Part shown: piece by piece, positions 45,201 to 53,543 of the stretch
Layout of the letters: every line of letters begins with the position of its first letter
Position numbering within the stretch: the stretch's first letter is position 1
Assembly (NCBI GenBank): GCA_036321795.1
Contig: JAWQCY010000001.1
Location: forward strand, 248,001 to 312,000
Length of the DNA stretch: 64,000 bases
Reading direction: 5' to 3'
From: CAKVON01 sp902475665
Lineage (GTDB): Bacteria; Actinomycetota; Coriobacteriia; Coriobacteriales; Atopobiaceae
Translations under genes and position numbers: made by a program
The notes under the pieces: model-generated
Databases searched by the model: none
Seen by the model: the letters and a program-made list of their open reading frames with translations, nothing else
What the model was told of the DNA's origin: nothing

Positions 45201-47023
45201 CCCTGACCACCGACCAGGTGCAGGAGATCCTCGAGGCCTCCGGCAAGATCTACACCGTCCTCAAGATCGACGAGGTCTCCAACCTGGGTGCCGCGCGCAT
45301 CCGCGTCCGCTCGCTGATGGCGGCGCTGTCCGAGCAGGACGCCGAGCTCAGGCGCAAGGCCGCCGCCGGCGAGCTTGCCGCCGTCGCGCCCGTCGAGGTC
45401 CGCAACGCCGACGGCTCGCTCGAGCGTGCCCGCAGGCAGGAGCCAGGCGAGGTGCCCGTCTACCGCGAGGCCGCGAGCGCCGCGTGGGAGAAGGTCGAGT
45501 ACACCAAGCTCATGCAGCAGGAGGGCTACACCATCCTGTGCCCGCAGATGGCACCGATCCACTTTGACCTGATCGAGCCCCTCATGCGACACGAGGGCTA
45601 CAACATGGTCCTTCTCCCCTCGGTGGACCACGGCGCGGTCGAGGCGGGCCTCAAGTATGTCAACAACGACATCTGCTACCCGTCCATCCTGGTGACCGGC
45701 CAGATCATGGAGGCCATCGAGAGCGGCAAGTACGACCTGTCGCGCACCGCGGTCGTCATCTCGCAGACGGGCGGCGGCTGCCGAGCCACCAACTACATTG
45801 CGCTGATCCGCAAGGCTCTGCACGACGCCGGCCACCCCGAGGTGCCCGTCATCTCGCTGTCGGTCGCGCGCACGCTCGACGAGAACAACCCCGGCTTCGA
45901 CATCATGAAGCCCGGCCTGGTGGTCCGCGCGATCTACGCGCTTCTCTATGGCGACCTGATGATGCAGCTGCTGTACCGCGTGCGCCCGTACGAGGCCACG
46001 CCCGGCAGCGCCGACGAGCTGTACAAGAGCCTCATGGGCCGCGCCCGCGAGCAGCTGCCGACCATGGGCCGCAAGAGGTTCTACCGCTTCTGCCAGGAGA
46101 CGGTCGACGCGTTCGAGGCGCTGCCGCTGGTCAACGACCGCTCCAAGCCGCGCGTCGGCGTCGTCGGCGAGATCCTGGTCAAGTTCCACCCCACGGCCAA
46201 CAACGAGCTGGTCAAGGTCATCGAGTCCGAGGGCTGCGAGGCCAACGTACCCGGCCTGCTGGACTTCTTCCTGATGGGCCTGTCCAACCAGATCAACATG
46301 AAAGACGAGCTGGGCACCAAGTGGACCAGCCGCACGGCCAACGGCTCCGCGATCAAGCTGGTGCAGTCGATGCGCAAGCCGATCGACGACATGCTTGCCG
46401 CCAGCACGCGCTTCGAGCCGTACGAGCCGATCATGGAGCTTGCCGAGAAGGCCAGTCGCGTCCTGTCGCTGTGCAACACGATGGGCGAGGGTTGGCTGCT
46501 CACCGCCGAGATGGTCGACCTGATCGAGAACGGCACGCCCAACATCGTGTGCTGCTCGCCGTTCGCGTGCCTGCCCAACCACGTCGTGGGCAAGGCCGTC
46601 ATCAAGCGCCTGCGCCAGATGCACCCCGAGTCCAACATCGTCGCGGTCGACTACGACCCCGGCGCGTCCGAGGTCAACCAGCTCAACCGCATCAAGCTGA
46701 TGATCAGCGTGGCCAAGGAAAACTTCCGCGAGCTGCGCGAGGAGGCCGCCGCGCGCTCCGCCGCCGGCGGCGATGCCGGCGTGGCCCTGGGCGCCGTGGG
46801 CCCGACCGACGGCTTCCGCCTGACCAACCCCGACGACCCGACCACCGCGGTCGTGGCCCCCTACGTCGAGGAGCCCGAGCGCGACCACGTGGGTGGCGAC
46901 GACTCCTGCGCCACGGGTGGTTGTGGCAGCCAGGCGCCCCTGCGGCTTTCCGACGAACAGCTCGAGCGCATCCGCGAGGCCAAGCTTCGTGCCGCCCAGC
47001 GTGTCGAGAAGGGGAACGAGTAG
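42236..47023 (+). CDS. Giant 2-hydroxyacyl-CoA dehydratase activase-like protein
   Basis: At 1,595 residues this combines two BadF/BadG-type ASKHA ATPase modules. The first starts GIDVGSTTVKLAV (residue 43), with Cys near 158 (TCAGGTGAFID). The second starts GLDAGSTTMKAAM (about 358), with CSSGCGSFIE near 479. A Cys cluster HCGRCSNNC follows near 641, then a DUF2229-type region with dehydratase-like blocks (YENYPFWHAFF, ESVCYPAKL, CPQMAPIHF, NNDICYPS, GGGCRATNY) and a CATGGCGSQ tail. Family members couple ATP hydrolysis to low-potential electron transfer; the substrate here is unknown. The terminator follows. Confidence 0.88.
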   Translation: MTNHDLSNAEQSTAAHPLALRADGAELRPANACDFSHAHLRLGIDVGSTTVKLAVIDDAGHLVYANYQRHHTDVRATARELFDRARKSLGEARMRVSITGSGGLLLAKWLDLEFVQEVIASKRAVETLIPQTDCAIELGGEDAKIIYFDNGIEQRMNGTCAGGTGAFIDQMATLLHTDASGLNELAKQSTHIYPIASRCGVFAKSDVQPLLNEGAAPADVAASIFQAVANQTVSGLACGHPIRGHVAFLGGPLQYLSELRERFYETLDLDEDHRIVPTNAHLFVATGAALAGESDRYVSFSEVIDALDGLGDTQGSEVERLDPLFSTEKDLAEFHERHATQVVPRGDLASYRGRVFIGLDAGSTTMKAAMVGEDGQLLHTWYGNNNGDILGTARTIMDDFYDHIPSGCTIGHVTTTGYGEALLIEALRADSGEIETVAHLRGAKAFIPDVEFILDIGGQDMKCLQVKNGVIEHIMLNEACSSGCGSFIESFAKSMDMDVRSFAAEAVSAKNPVDLGSRCTVFMNSRVKQAQKEGATVGDIAAGLSYSVIKNALFKVIKLRDFDEIGKYVVVQGGTFMSDATLRAFELLTGRDVIRPDIAGCMGAYGAALLARDRAGADGTSTLLSRDQIDNLSVRHTNVHCGRCSNNCLLTINDFGGGHKFITGNRCEKGAGGRRAKTQAPNLFAFKNRLLFDRPTLDADVAPRGTVGIPRALNMYENYPFWHAFFTELGFSVVLSDQSNKKTYEAGIESMPSESVCYPAKLSHGHIMNLLEKDPDFIWMPCIRWERQEDETAGNHYNCPIVMSYPQALGLNVDELADPSVEFIDAFIPYDDKKELKRRLYELVSVKREKDAAAGRGRFRGERITRSEVDAAVNAAWEADLEFKETMRRKGDETLRWIEQNHAHGIVLAGRPYHNDPEINHAIPELVNSFGFAVLTEDSVAHKMRPERPIRVVDQWMYHSRLYRAARFVASRNDLDLIQLNSFGCGLDALTTDQVQEILEASGKIYTVLKIDEVSNLGAARIRVRSLMAALSEQDAELRRKAAAGELAAVAPVEVRNADGSLERARRQEPGEVPVYREAASAAWEKVEYTKLMQQEGYTILCPQMAPIHFDLIEPLMRHEGYNMVLLPSVDHGAVEAGLKYVNNDICYPSILVTGQIMEAIESGKYDLSRTAVVISQTGGGCRATNYIALIRKALHDAGHPEVPVISLSVARTLDENNPGFDIMKPGLVVRAIYALLYGDLMMQLLYRVRPYEATPGSADELYKSLMGRAREQLPTMGRKRFYRFCQETVDAFEALPLVNDRSKPRVGVVGEILVKFHPTANNELVKVIESEGCEANVPGLLDFFLMGLSNQINMKDELGTKWTSRTANGSAIKLVQSMRKPIDDMLAASTRFEPYEPIMELAEKASRVLSLCNTMGEGWLLTAEMVDLIENGTPNIVCCSPFACLPNHVVGKAVIKRLRQMHPESNIVAVDYDPGASEVNQLNRIKLMISVAKENFRELREEAAARSAAGGDAGVALGAVGPTDGFRLTNPDDPTTAVVAPYVEEPERDHVGGDDSCATGGCGSQAPLRLSDEQLERIREAKLRAAQRVEKGNE

Positions 47024-47045
47024 GGCAACGATAGTCTAACGATGG

Positions 47046-47080
47046 GAGGGACCCCGCCATGTGTGGGGTCCCTTCTTGTT
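47046..47080 (+). terminator. Terminator of the activase gene
   Basis: The stem GGGACCCC/GGGGTCCC is followed by TTCTTGTT, 25 bases past the stop codon. Confidence 0.85.
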
Positions 47081-47158
47081 GCGGCGTGGCGGTTCGGCAG
47101 TCGATGGCGCTTTCGTGCAGTTCTGCGACGCCCGACGCCCAACCCTCGCCCTGACCGT

Positions 47159-47525
47159 GGTCAATGGGGCCCTCTTCTTCGGCCTGGCCCTCCCGCGCTG
47201 GTCACTCGTGCCGAAGTCTTCGGCACGAGTGACCACAAACGGGGGTCTCGCCTCAACGAATCCTGGGCAAACGCCGGCGGCGTGGTCAATGGAGCCGAAG
47301 TCTTCGGCCCCTCTGACCGGCGCGCCAGCGTTTGCCCAGTTGGCGAAAACCGAAAACCCGGAAATCTGGTCACTCGACCCGAAGTCTTCGGCTCGAGTGA
47401 CCGGCAGCAAAGGGTCCATCCGAAGAACAGGCCCCCATCGACCACGGAAATCCGAAGAAGAGGGACCCATTGACCATGACAGCAACCCATGCCACCCTCA
47501 TCCGAAGAAGAGGCCCTCGTTGACC
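47159..47525. repeat. Seven-copy palindromic repeat cluster
   Basis: A 24-base unit of form GGTCAnTsGgGCC-N4-TCTTCGG occurs seven times. Forward copies start at 47159, 47200, 47284 and 47368. Reverse copies lie at 47420-47443, 47452-47475 and 47502-47525. The units at 47200-47234, 47284-47318 and 47368-47402 extend to 35-bp palindromes. The first is perfect (arm GGTCACTCGTGCCGAAG, 17 bp, one central T). The cluster is intergenic. It could be a repetitive extragenic palindromic-type family, a protein-binding array or RNA stem-loops. Confidence 0.8.
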
Positions 47526-47635
47526 ACAGACGGTTCCGCCCGGCGCAATCTGGCCCGCAACAACGATCGCCGTTGCAAGCGCCACTCGCAGAACTCGTCC
47601 ATTGCCGCGAACCGTCCGTCATTGCGTCGCGGCAC

Positions 47636-47663
47636 AAAAAAGCGGCGACCCGAAGGCCGCCGC
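47636..47663 (-). terminator. Terminator of tRNA-Ala
   Basis: A six-base-pair GC stem (GCGGCG/CGCCGC) is followed on the minus strand by six T residues. Confidence 0.8.
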
Positions 47664-47671
47664 GTAACATT

Positions 47672-47747
47672 TGGTGGAGAATAGGGGGTTCGAACCCCTG
47701 ACCTCATGACTGCCAGTCATGCGCTCTCCCAGCTGAGCTAATTCCCC
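47672..47747 (-). tRNA. tRNA-Ala (anticodon GGC)
   Basis: The full cloverleaf has the acceptor GGGGAAT/ATTCTCC with the G3-U70 pair that identifies alanine tRNAs. The D stem is GCTC/GAGC, the anticodon arm CATGA-CTGGCAG-TCATG gives anticodon GGC, and the T arm is AGGGG-TTCGAAC-CCCCT. CCA is encoded. Confidence 0.95.
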
Positions 47748-47899
47748 GTGGGTTGGTGCGAGGAAAGACTATACCGGATGCTTCCTCGGAAGTGCAACGA
47801 CAATTTAAAAAAGTTTTGGCCGAAGCCAAATTCCGCCAAAAGCCTGCCGAGAAGGACCCTCCGCTCCAGGCCCCCTGCGCGCATTCGCGCACGGACACC

Positions 47900-48763
47900 C
47901 TACATGCGGACGATCCGCGTGCCGTGGACCTCGTCGACGCCGAGGGCCTCGGCCACCTCACGGGCGTTCTCCCACGTAATGCCGCCACCAGGCAGGACCC
48001 GTATGCTGCGGTCCTCGCCCACGAGCGCGGCAAGGCCGCCCATCGAAGGCTTTTGGGTCGCCTCCGCGCAGGCGACGTAGGAGCGAAGCCGCTCGTAGTT
48101 GTCCGCGATGGGGGTGCCCGCCGCGCCTCCGTGGGTCAGGATCCTCTTGACGCCGATGCCCGCGAGCCAGCGGATGGCGTCGGGTTTCTCGTCCTCGGGC
48201 AGCTCGTCGAACGCCATGTGGAAGGTAACGTCCATCGGGGCGTAGGCGCCCGCCACGGTCTCCTGGGCAAGGTGCACCAGCTCGAGGGTCAGGTCGCGGT
48301 CCAGCTGTCCGCCGCGAAGGCATCCCAGCACGACGCCGTCGGCACCCGCGCGCCGCGCGACCTCGATGTCCTCGCGCATGGCCGCGACCTCGTCGCGCGA
48401 GTACTCGAAGTCGCCGCCGCGGGGGCGAACCATGCACATGACGCTGACCCCGTTGGCGTGCGCCAGTCGTGCGGTCTGGCGCATGATGCCGGCCGAGGGG
48501 GTGGTGCCGCCCACGGCCAGGTTGTCGCACAGCTCGATGCGGCCGACGCCCGCATTGATCGCGGCGCGGACCCCCGTCATGTTCTCGGCGCAAAACTCGC
48601 GCAGCGGGGCCGTCAGCGGCACGGGGCCGGCCATCTCGCCGCCCGTCATCGACCTGTCGCACGCGGTCGCGACCAGGCCGCTCGCGCCGCCAGCTGGGCC
48701 GCTCGCGCCGCCGGCCAGGCGGCCGGCAAGGCCGCCGTGCACGTGGTTCTTCTCGGTAGGCAT
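47900..48763 (-). CDS. cutC: CutC family protein
   Basis: This 287-residue product has the CutC TIM-barrel pattern: GVGRIELCDNLAVGGTTPS, MVRPRGGDFEYS, GVVLGCLRGGQLD, TFHMAFDE, ILTHGGAAGTP and LPGGGITWENA. CutC was linked to copper handling in E. coli, but its biochemical role is unsettled. An N-terminal extension of about 45 Gly/Ala-rich residues includes AGGASGPAGGASG. The extension start is supported by GAGGAGGCC; an internal Met39 is an alternative. The start follows the FAD enzyme stop codon with no gap. Confidence 0.87.
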   Translation of the reverse strand: MPTEKNHVHGGLAGRLAGGASGPAGGASGLVATACDRSMTGGEMAGPVPLTAPLREFCAENMTGVRAAINAGVGRIELCDNLAVGGTTPSAGIMRQTARLAHANGVSVMCMVRPRGGDFEYSRDEVAAMREDIEVARRAGADGVVLGCLRGGQLDRDLTLELVHLAQETVAGAYAPMDVTFHMAFDELPEDEKPDAIRWLAGIGVKRILTHGGAAGTPIADNYERLRSYVACAEATQKPSMGGLAALVGEDRSIRVLPGGGITWENAREVAEALGVDEVHGTRIVRM

Positions 48764-50326
48764 CTAGGCCTCCTCGTGGTAGTCGTCGTCGGTGTTCACG
48801 TTCCACACGGCCGAGCGGTCGTTCGAGCCGGCGAGGATCTCGTCGCAGCTCAGGAAGGCCGTCATCATCGAGTGGTCCATGTTGTTGTAGCGGTGCTGGC
48901 CGTTGCGGCCGATGCAGAAGAGGTTGGGGTGGGCGTCCAGCCACCGCCGCAGCTCGCCCATCCGCGAGTAGGTGTCGAAGTAGGCCGGGTAGGCCTTGCG
49001 GACGCGCTCGACGTGGGTGTCCAGCACGCGGGTGCCCGCGTCGATCACGCCCATGCGCAAGAGCTCTCCCACGCAGGCGTCCACGCGTGCGGCGTCGTCC
49101 ATGCGCCACAGCCCGTCGCCCTCGTCGCAGAAGTACTCCAGGCCCAGCCACACCGTGCGCTCGGGGTCGGCCACCATGTATGGCGACCAGTTGTTGAACA
49201 CCTGGATGCGGCCCATGCGAACGCCGCCGTCCTGCACGTAGATCCAGTCGTCGGGCACGATGCCGCCCAGCGTGGCGCGCCCGGTGCGGTTTTCCAGCGC
49301 AAGGCGGTCCACCAGGACGCCCACGGTCACGAAGTCGCGGTAGGGGAGGCCCGCCGCGACCGAGGCGGTCTGCGCGTCGACCCCGTCTATGCAGCCCACC
49401 AGGTCCTTCAGGGGCATGCTGGAGAGAAGTACGTCGCATGGCAGCTCGTGGCGGCTGCCGTCGCGCCGCTCGAAGGTCACGCCGCCCACACGGCCGTCGG
49501 CGTCGCAGGACACGTGGACGGCGCGCTCGCCGAACTCGATGTGCGCGCCCGCCTCGGCGGCGTCGTGGGCGGCCGCCTCCCACAGCTGGCCGGGGCCGTA
49601 CTTGGGGTAGGAGAAGCGCTCGATCAGCGAGGTCTGGGTGTTGGAGGCGTCCTTGCGGCCCACGAGCTTGTGGGCCATGTCGGCCAGAACGGCCGACACC
49701 GAGAGGCCCCTCACGCGCTGCGCGCCCCAGTCGGCCGAGATCTGCGAGGGGTGGCGGCCCCAGAGCTTCTCGGTGTAGCCCTCGAAGAACATCGAGTACA
49801 GGCGGCGGCCAAAACGGTTGACGTAGAAGTTCTCGAGGTTGTCCTCGGGCAGTGGTCGCGCCTTGGCAGCCAGGTAGCTCGCGCCCACGCGCGCGGTGGT
49901 GGCCACGCCCATCGTGCGCAGCGTGCGCGCGTTGAGCGAGACGGGGTAGTCGAAGAACCTCCGGTCGTAGTAGATGCGCGACACGCGCTCGCGCGAGAGC
50001 ATCACGCGCTCGCAGGCCTGCGGGTCGGGGCCACCGTCCGCCAGGACGCAGTCGCGGCCAAGCAGCAGGTCGTCGAGGGCGGGTGCCCCCTGCATGGGCA
50101 TGACGTCCTCCCACCAGTCGCACACGCGCCTCTCTTTCGAGAAGAACCTGTGGCCGCCCATGTCCATGCGGTTGCCGTTGTGCGTGGCGGTGCGCGAGAT
50201 GCCGCCCACCGAGTCGGAGGCCTCCATCACCCTCACGCGGACCTCGCCGCCCGCGCGTCGCGCGAGCTCGTGGGCAGCGGTGATGCCTGCGGGTCCCGCG
50301 CCTATGACCAAGACGTCCAGTGGCAT
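48764..50326 (-). CDS. FAD-dependent oxidoreductase, UGM/protoporphyrinogen-oxidase-like
   Basis: The product is 520 residues. It begins with an FAD Rossmann motif VLVIGAGPAGITAAHELARR and contains GGISRTATHNGNRMDMGGHRFFSK, characteristic of the large amine-oxidase/UDP-galactopyranose-mutase-like flavoproteins. Other blocks are YTEKLWGRHPSQIS and NGQHRYNNMDHSMMTA at the C-terminus. The substrate is unclear: a sugar-nucleotide or polyprenyl-linked glycan modification is possible. It is directly joined to cutC in one unit. The ATG at 50326 has AAGGAC upstream. Confidence 0.82.
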   Translation of the reverse strand: MPLDVLVIGAGPAGITAAHELARRAGGEVRVRVMEASDSVGGISRTATHNGNRMDMGGHRFFSKERRVCDWWEDVMPMQGAPALDDLLLGRDCVLADGGPDPQACERVMLSRERVSRIYYDRRFFDYPVSLNARTLRTMGVATTARVGASYLAAKARPLPEDNLENFYVNRFGRRLYSMFFEGYTEKLWGRHPSQISADWGAQRVRGLSVSAVLADMAHKLVGRKDASNTQTSLIERFSYPKYGPGQLWEAAAHDAAEAGAHIEFGERAVHVSCDADGRVGGVTFERRDGSRHELPCDVLLSSMPLKDLVGCIDGVDAQTASVAAGLPYRDFVTVGVLVDRLALENRTGRATLGGIVPDDWIYVQDGGVRMGRIQVFNNWSPYMVADPERTVWLGLEYFCDEGDGLWRMDDAARVDACVGELLRMGVIDAGTRVLDTHVERVRKAYPAYFDTYSRMGELRRWLDAHPNLFCIGRNGQHRYNNMDHSMMTAFLSCDEILAGSNDRSAVWNVNTDDDYHEEA

Positions 50327-50499
50327 GCCTCGTAGTCCTTCTCTGTATTCGGGGCGTCGCCCGTGGCGGCGCGTTCGGTTGCAACCGCCCCATTCTCGCA
50401 CGGGTGCCGGACGCGTTGCGGCGTGCCCGGCGAACCTGTCCGGGGACGGGGTAAACTTCGAGTCGTCAGCAAGCAAGCAAATCCCTATCGGAGGACACG

Positions 50500-51747
50500 A
50501 TGGCGAACAGCGACGTTTTGGAGAGGTTCCTGAGGTACGTGCAGGTGGACTCGCAGTCCGACCCGCACAACGAGGCCGAGGTCCCCTCGACCCCGATCCA
50601 GTTTGACATGGCGCGCATGCTCGTCGACGACCTCGCGGCCCTTGGCTGCGCGGACGCCTCGGTCGACGAGCACGCCTACGTCACCGCGACCGTGCCGGCG
50701 ACGCCGGGCCTGGAGGGGCTTCCCGCCCTGGGCCTGTGCGCCCACATCGACACCGCCCCGGACGCGCCGGCGGCGGGCGTCAGGCCGCACGTCGTGCGCT
50801 ACGAGGGCGGCCCGCTCGTGTCCGGCGTCGTCGACGGCCGCGAGGTCGCGACCACCACGACCGAGGTTCCCGATCTCGAGAAGTTCGTCGGCCAGGACAT
50901 CGTCGTGACCGACGGCACCACGCTTTTGGGTGCCGACGACAAGGCGGGTGCCGCCGAGATCGTGGCGCTCGTGGCCAGGCTGATGGACGACCCGGCGCTG
51001 CCGCACCCCACCCTCAAGATCGCCTTCGTTCCCGACGAGGAGATCGGCCACGGAGCCGAGCTGCTGGACATCGACGCGTTCGGTGCCTCGTGGTGCTACA
51101 CCGTCGACGGCGAGGCCCTGGGCGAGTTCAACTACGAGTGCTTTAGCGCCAGTGAGGCGACCGTCACGGTCCACGGCACGATGGTCCACCCCGGCACCGC
51201 CAAGAACGTCATGGTCAACGCGATCACCGTCCTGGGCGAGTTCGACGCCCTGGTGCCCGCGACCGAGCGCCCCGAGCACACCGAGGGCCGCGAGGGCTTC
51301 TTCCACCCCACCGACGTCGCCGGCTCTGCCTCCGAGGCCAGCCTCACCTACATCGTGCGCGACTTCGACGCGCAGAAGTTCGCCGCGCGCGAGCAGCTCC
51401 TGCGCGACGTCGCCGACTTCCTCAACGCCCGCTACGGCGCCGGTACCGTCGAGGTCAAGATCCGCAGCCAGTACCGCAACATGGCCGAGCACCTCGCCGA
51501 CAAGCGCTTCCTGATCGACAACGCCATGCAGGCCAACCGCGAGGCGGGCATCGAGCCGTCCATCGTGGCGGTCCGCGGCGGTACCGACGGCGCCCAGCTC
51601 ACGTTCCGCGGCCTGCCGTGCCCCAACATCGCCACGGGCGGCTACAACGCGCACTCGGTCCGCGAGTTCGTGCCCGTGCCCAGCCTCGAGGTCACGGTCG
51701 ACGTGCTGCAGAACCTGGTCGCCAAGTTCGCCGTCCCGCAGCGGTAG
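50500..51747 (+). CDS. pepT: Peptidase T (tripeptidase)
   Basis: PepT releases N-terminal residues from tripeptides. The 415-residue M20 metallopeptidase has the zinc/catalytic motifs CAHIDTAPD, LLGADDKAGAAEI and PDEEIGHG, with a late TGGYNAHSVREF. Length and motif order match PepT. GGAGGACACG precedes the ATG. It is followed by a HAD gene after 12 bases and reads as an operon. Confidence 0.95.
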   Translation: MANSDVLERFLRYVQVDSQSDPHNEAEVPSTPIQFDMARMLVDDLAALGCADASVDEHAYVTATVPATPGLEGLPALGLCAHIDTAPDAPAAGVRPHVVRYEGGPLVSGVVDGREVATTTTEVPDLEKFVGQDIVVTDGTTLLGADDKAGAAEIVALVARLMDDPALPHPTLKIAFVPDEEIGHGAELLDIDAFGASWCYTVDGEALGEFNYECFSASEATVTVHGTMVHPGTAKNVMVNAITVLGEFDALVPATERPEHTEGREGFFHPTDVAGSASEASLTYIVRDFDAQKFAAREQLLRDVADFLNARYGAGTVEVKIRSQYRNMAEHLADKRFLIDNAMQANREAGIEPSIVAVRGGTDGAQLTFRGLPCPNIATGGYNAHSVREFVPVPSLEVTVDVLQNLVAKFAVPQR

Positions 51748-51759
51748 GTGGGGGCGCGC

Positions 51760-52605
51760 ATGATCAGACTCGTCCTGTCCGACCTGGACAACACCCTCGT
51801 GCCCTATGGCCAGCCCCTCGTGTCGGAGCGCGCCATCGCGGCCGTGCATGCGCTTGCGGAGAAGGGCGTGAGGTTCGCGCCCGCCTCCGGGCGCGGCATA
51901 GGCGACCTCAGACACTACTTCCGCGACGACGACGCGTGCGTCTCGACGGCTCTGACCTGCGACGGGTTGGAGATCTTCGTCGACGGCGCGCTTGCCATGA
52001 GCAAGCCGTTCGCCCACGACACCCTCGTGCGCGCGGCGCGCGCGTGCGCCGACGTGCCCGGTGCGGGCCTGGTCGTGTTCTGCGGGAGCGGCGGCAGCAG
52101 GCCCTACCTCGTGGGCATGGGCGACGGCACCAACCCCTACCTGGACAACAGGCAGGTCTTCCCGTTTGGCTACGCCCCGGCCGACGAGGTTCCCGACGAG
52201 CCCGTGGTCAAGACCGGCGTCACCTTCGACGCCGCCCAGTGCCCGGCCGCCGAGCTTGCCGCCCTGCTGGGGCGGGCCTGCCCCGAGCTCGACTTCATCC
52301 TGTCGATCGTGGACTGGTTCGACATCAACCCGCGCGGCTGGAGCAAGGCCGACGGCGTTAGGATCTTGGCCGACGAGCTGGGAATCTCCCTCGACGAGGT
52401 CGTCGTGTTCGGCGACCAGGCCAACGACCTCGAGATGCTCGAGCTGGTGCCCAACTCGTGCGCCGTGGCCAACGCTGTGCCCGCCGCCGCGGCAGCGGCC
52501 CGCTGGCACATCGGCGACTGCGCCGACGAGGCCGTGGCCCGGGCGATGGAGCAGATCTGTGAGGTCGCGGGCACCGACGAGCCGCCCGCCTTCATGAGGG
52601 GGTAG
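51760..52605 (+). CDS. HAD-superfamily (Cof-type) hydrolase
   Basis: The 281-residue protein starts MIRLVLSDLDNTLVPYG, with the catalytic Asp pair, and has the motif IV VVFGDQANDLEML. It is a paralogue of the gene at 28698, including the unusual C-terminal ending PPAFMRG. It lies 12 bases after pepT. ATG 51760 is preferred over in-frame GTG 51748 because GGTGGGGGC falls just upstream. Confidence 0.87.
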   Translation: MIRLVLSDLDNTLVPYGQPLVSERAIAAVHALAEKGVRFAPASGRGIGDLRHYFRDDDACVSTALTCDGLEIFVDGALAMSKPFAHDTLVRAARACADVPGAGLVVFCGSGGSRPYLVGMGDGTNPYLDNRQVFPFGYAPADEVPDEPVVKTGVTFDAAQCPAAELAALLGRACPELDFILSIVDWFDINPRGWSKADGVRILADELGISLDEVVVFGDQANDLEMLELVPNSCAVANAVPAAAAAARWHIGDCADEAVARAMEQICEVAGTDEPPAFMRG

Positions 52606-52705
52606 CGACCCCGCGCGCACTTCTCATGCGCTATCTTGTGGGCAGGAAGAAACGGGTATATTGGCCGCGCCGCATGCGGCGGCGCGAATAGAGAAAGGCG
52701 CACGC

Positions 52706-53506
52706 ATGATCAAGCTGATCGCCTCCGACATGGACGGCACCCTGCTGGACGAGAACGCCCGGGTCCCCGAGGAGACCTACGAGCTCATCCGCAAGCTGCG
52801 CGCCCGTGGCGTGAGCTTCGCCGCGAGCTCGGGCCGTCGCTACGACACGCTATGCGAGTTCTTCGCCCCCGTCGTCGACGACATGGACTTCGTCGCGTCC
52901 AATGGCTGCCAGGTCTACGTCGACGGCGTCATGGTCGACCGCGAGGTCTACAGCCACGCGGCCATCAAGCGCCTGGAGCGCACGGTGCTCAAGTTCGACT
53001 GCCTCCACCTGGTGCTGTTCGACCGCACCAGCAGCTTCCTGTACGACGACACCGACGTCTACGAGCGCGAGATCGACAAGGACCTGCCCGCCCCGCGCCG
53101 CATCTACGAGACCCCCGGCCCGCAGGTCAACATCATCAAGGCGTCGGTGTACTGCGACGACGCGACCAAGACCTGGGACATGGCCTACGCCCTTGGCCGC
53201 GAGCTCGCCGACACCTTCGTGATGGCGCCGTCCGGCACCAAGTGGATCGACGTCATGCAGGTCGGCGTCAACAAGTGGACGGGCATCCAGCAGGTCATGG
53301 ACGCGCACGGCATCACCCCCGACGAGGTCATCGCCTTCGGCGACGCCATGAACGACTACGAGATCCTGCGCAACCTGCCGCACTCCCGCGCCATGGGCAA
53401 CGCCCGCTACGCCATCAAGCAGGTCTGCGAGCGCACCGTGGCCACCAACGTCGAGCACGGCGTCCAGCAGGAGATGCGCAAGCTGCTCGACTCGCTCACC
53501 AGGTAG
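52706..53506 (+). CDS. HAD-superfamily (Cof-type) hydrolase
   Basis: This 266-residue protein has motif I IASDMDGTLLDE and motif IV VIAFGDAMNDYEIL, with the lysine motif GVNKWTGIQQVMD. It is a classical Cof-type member and less related to the other two. GAGAAAGGCGC precedes the ATG. A TATATT box lies upstream near 52658, so it may have its own promoter. Confidence 0.87.
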   Translation: MIKLIASDMDGTLLDENARVPEETYELIRKLRARGVSFAASSGRRYDTLCEFFAPVVDDMDFVASNGCQVYVDGVMVDREVYSHAAIKRLERTVLKFDCLHLVLFDRTSSFLYDDTDVYEREIDKDLPAPRRIYETPGPQVNIIKASVYCDDATKTWDMAYALGRELADTFVMAPSGTKWIDVMQVGVNKWTGIQQVMDAHGITPDEVIAFGDAMNDYEILRNLPHSRAMGNARYAIKQVCERTVATNVEHGVQQEMRKLLDSLTR

Positions 53507-53543
53507 GACCCCGCAAAAAGCGCCTACAGAGAAGGACGTTCGA

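Noticed and set aside
47042..47485. 143- to 149-residue reading frames over the palindrome cluster
   Set aside because: They encode the repeats themselves in both strands, have no ribosome site, and show no protein-like composition.
4144..47850. GCCGAGAAGGACC-type variants as copies of the dispersed motif
   Set aside because: The G-for-T change fits common Ala-Glu-Lys-Asp coding, so these were not counted.
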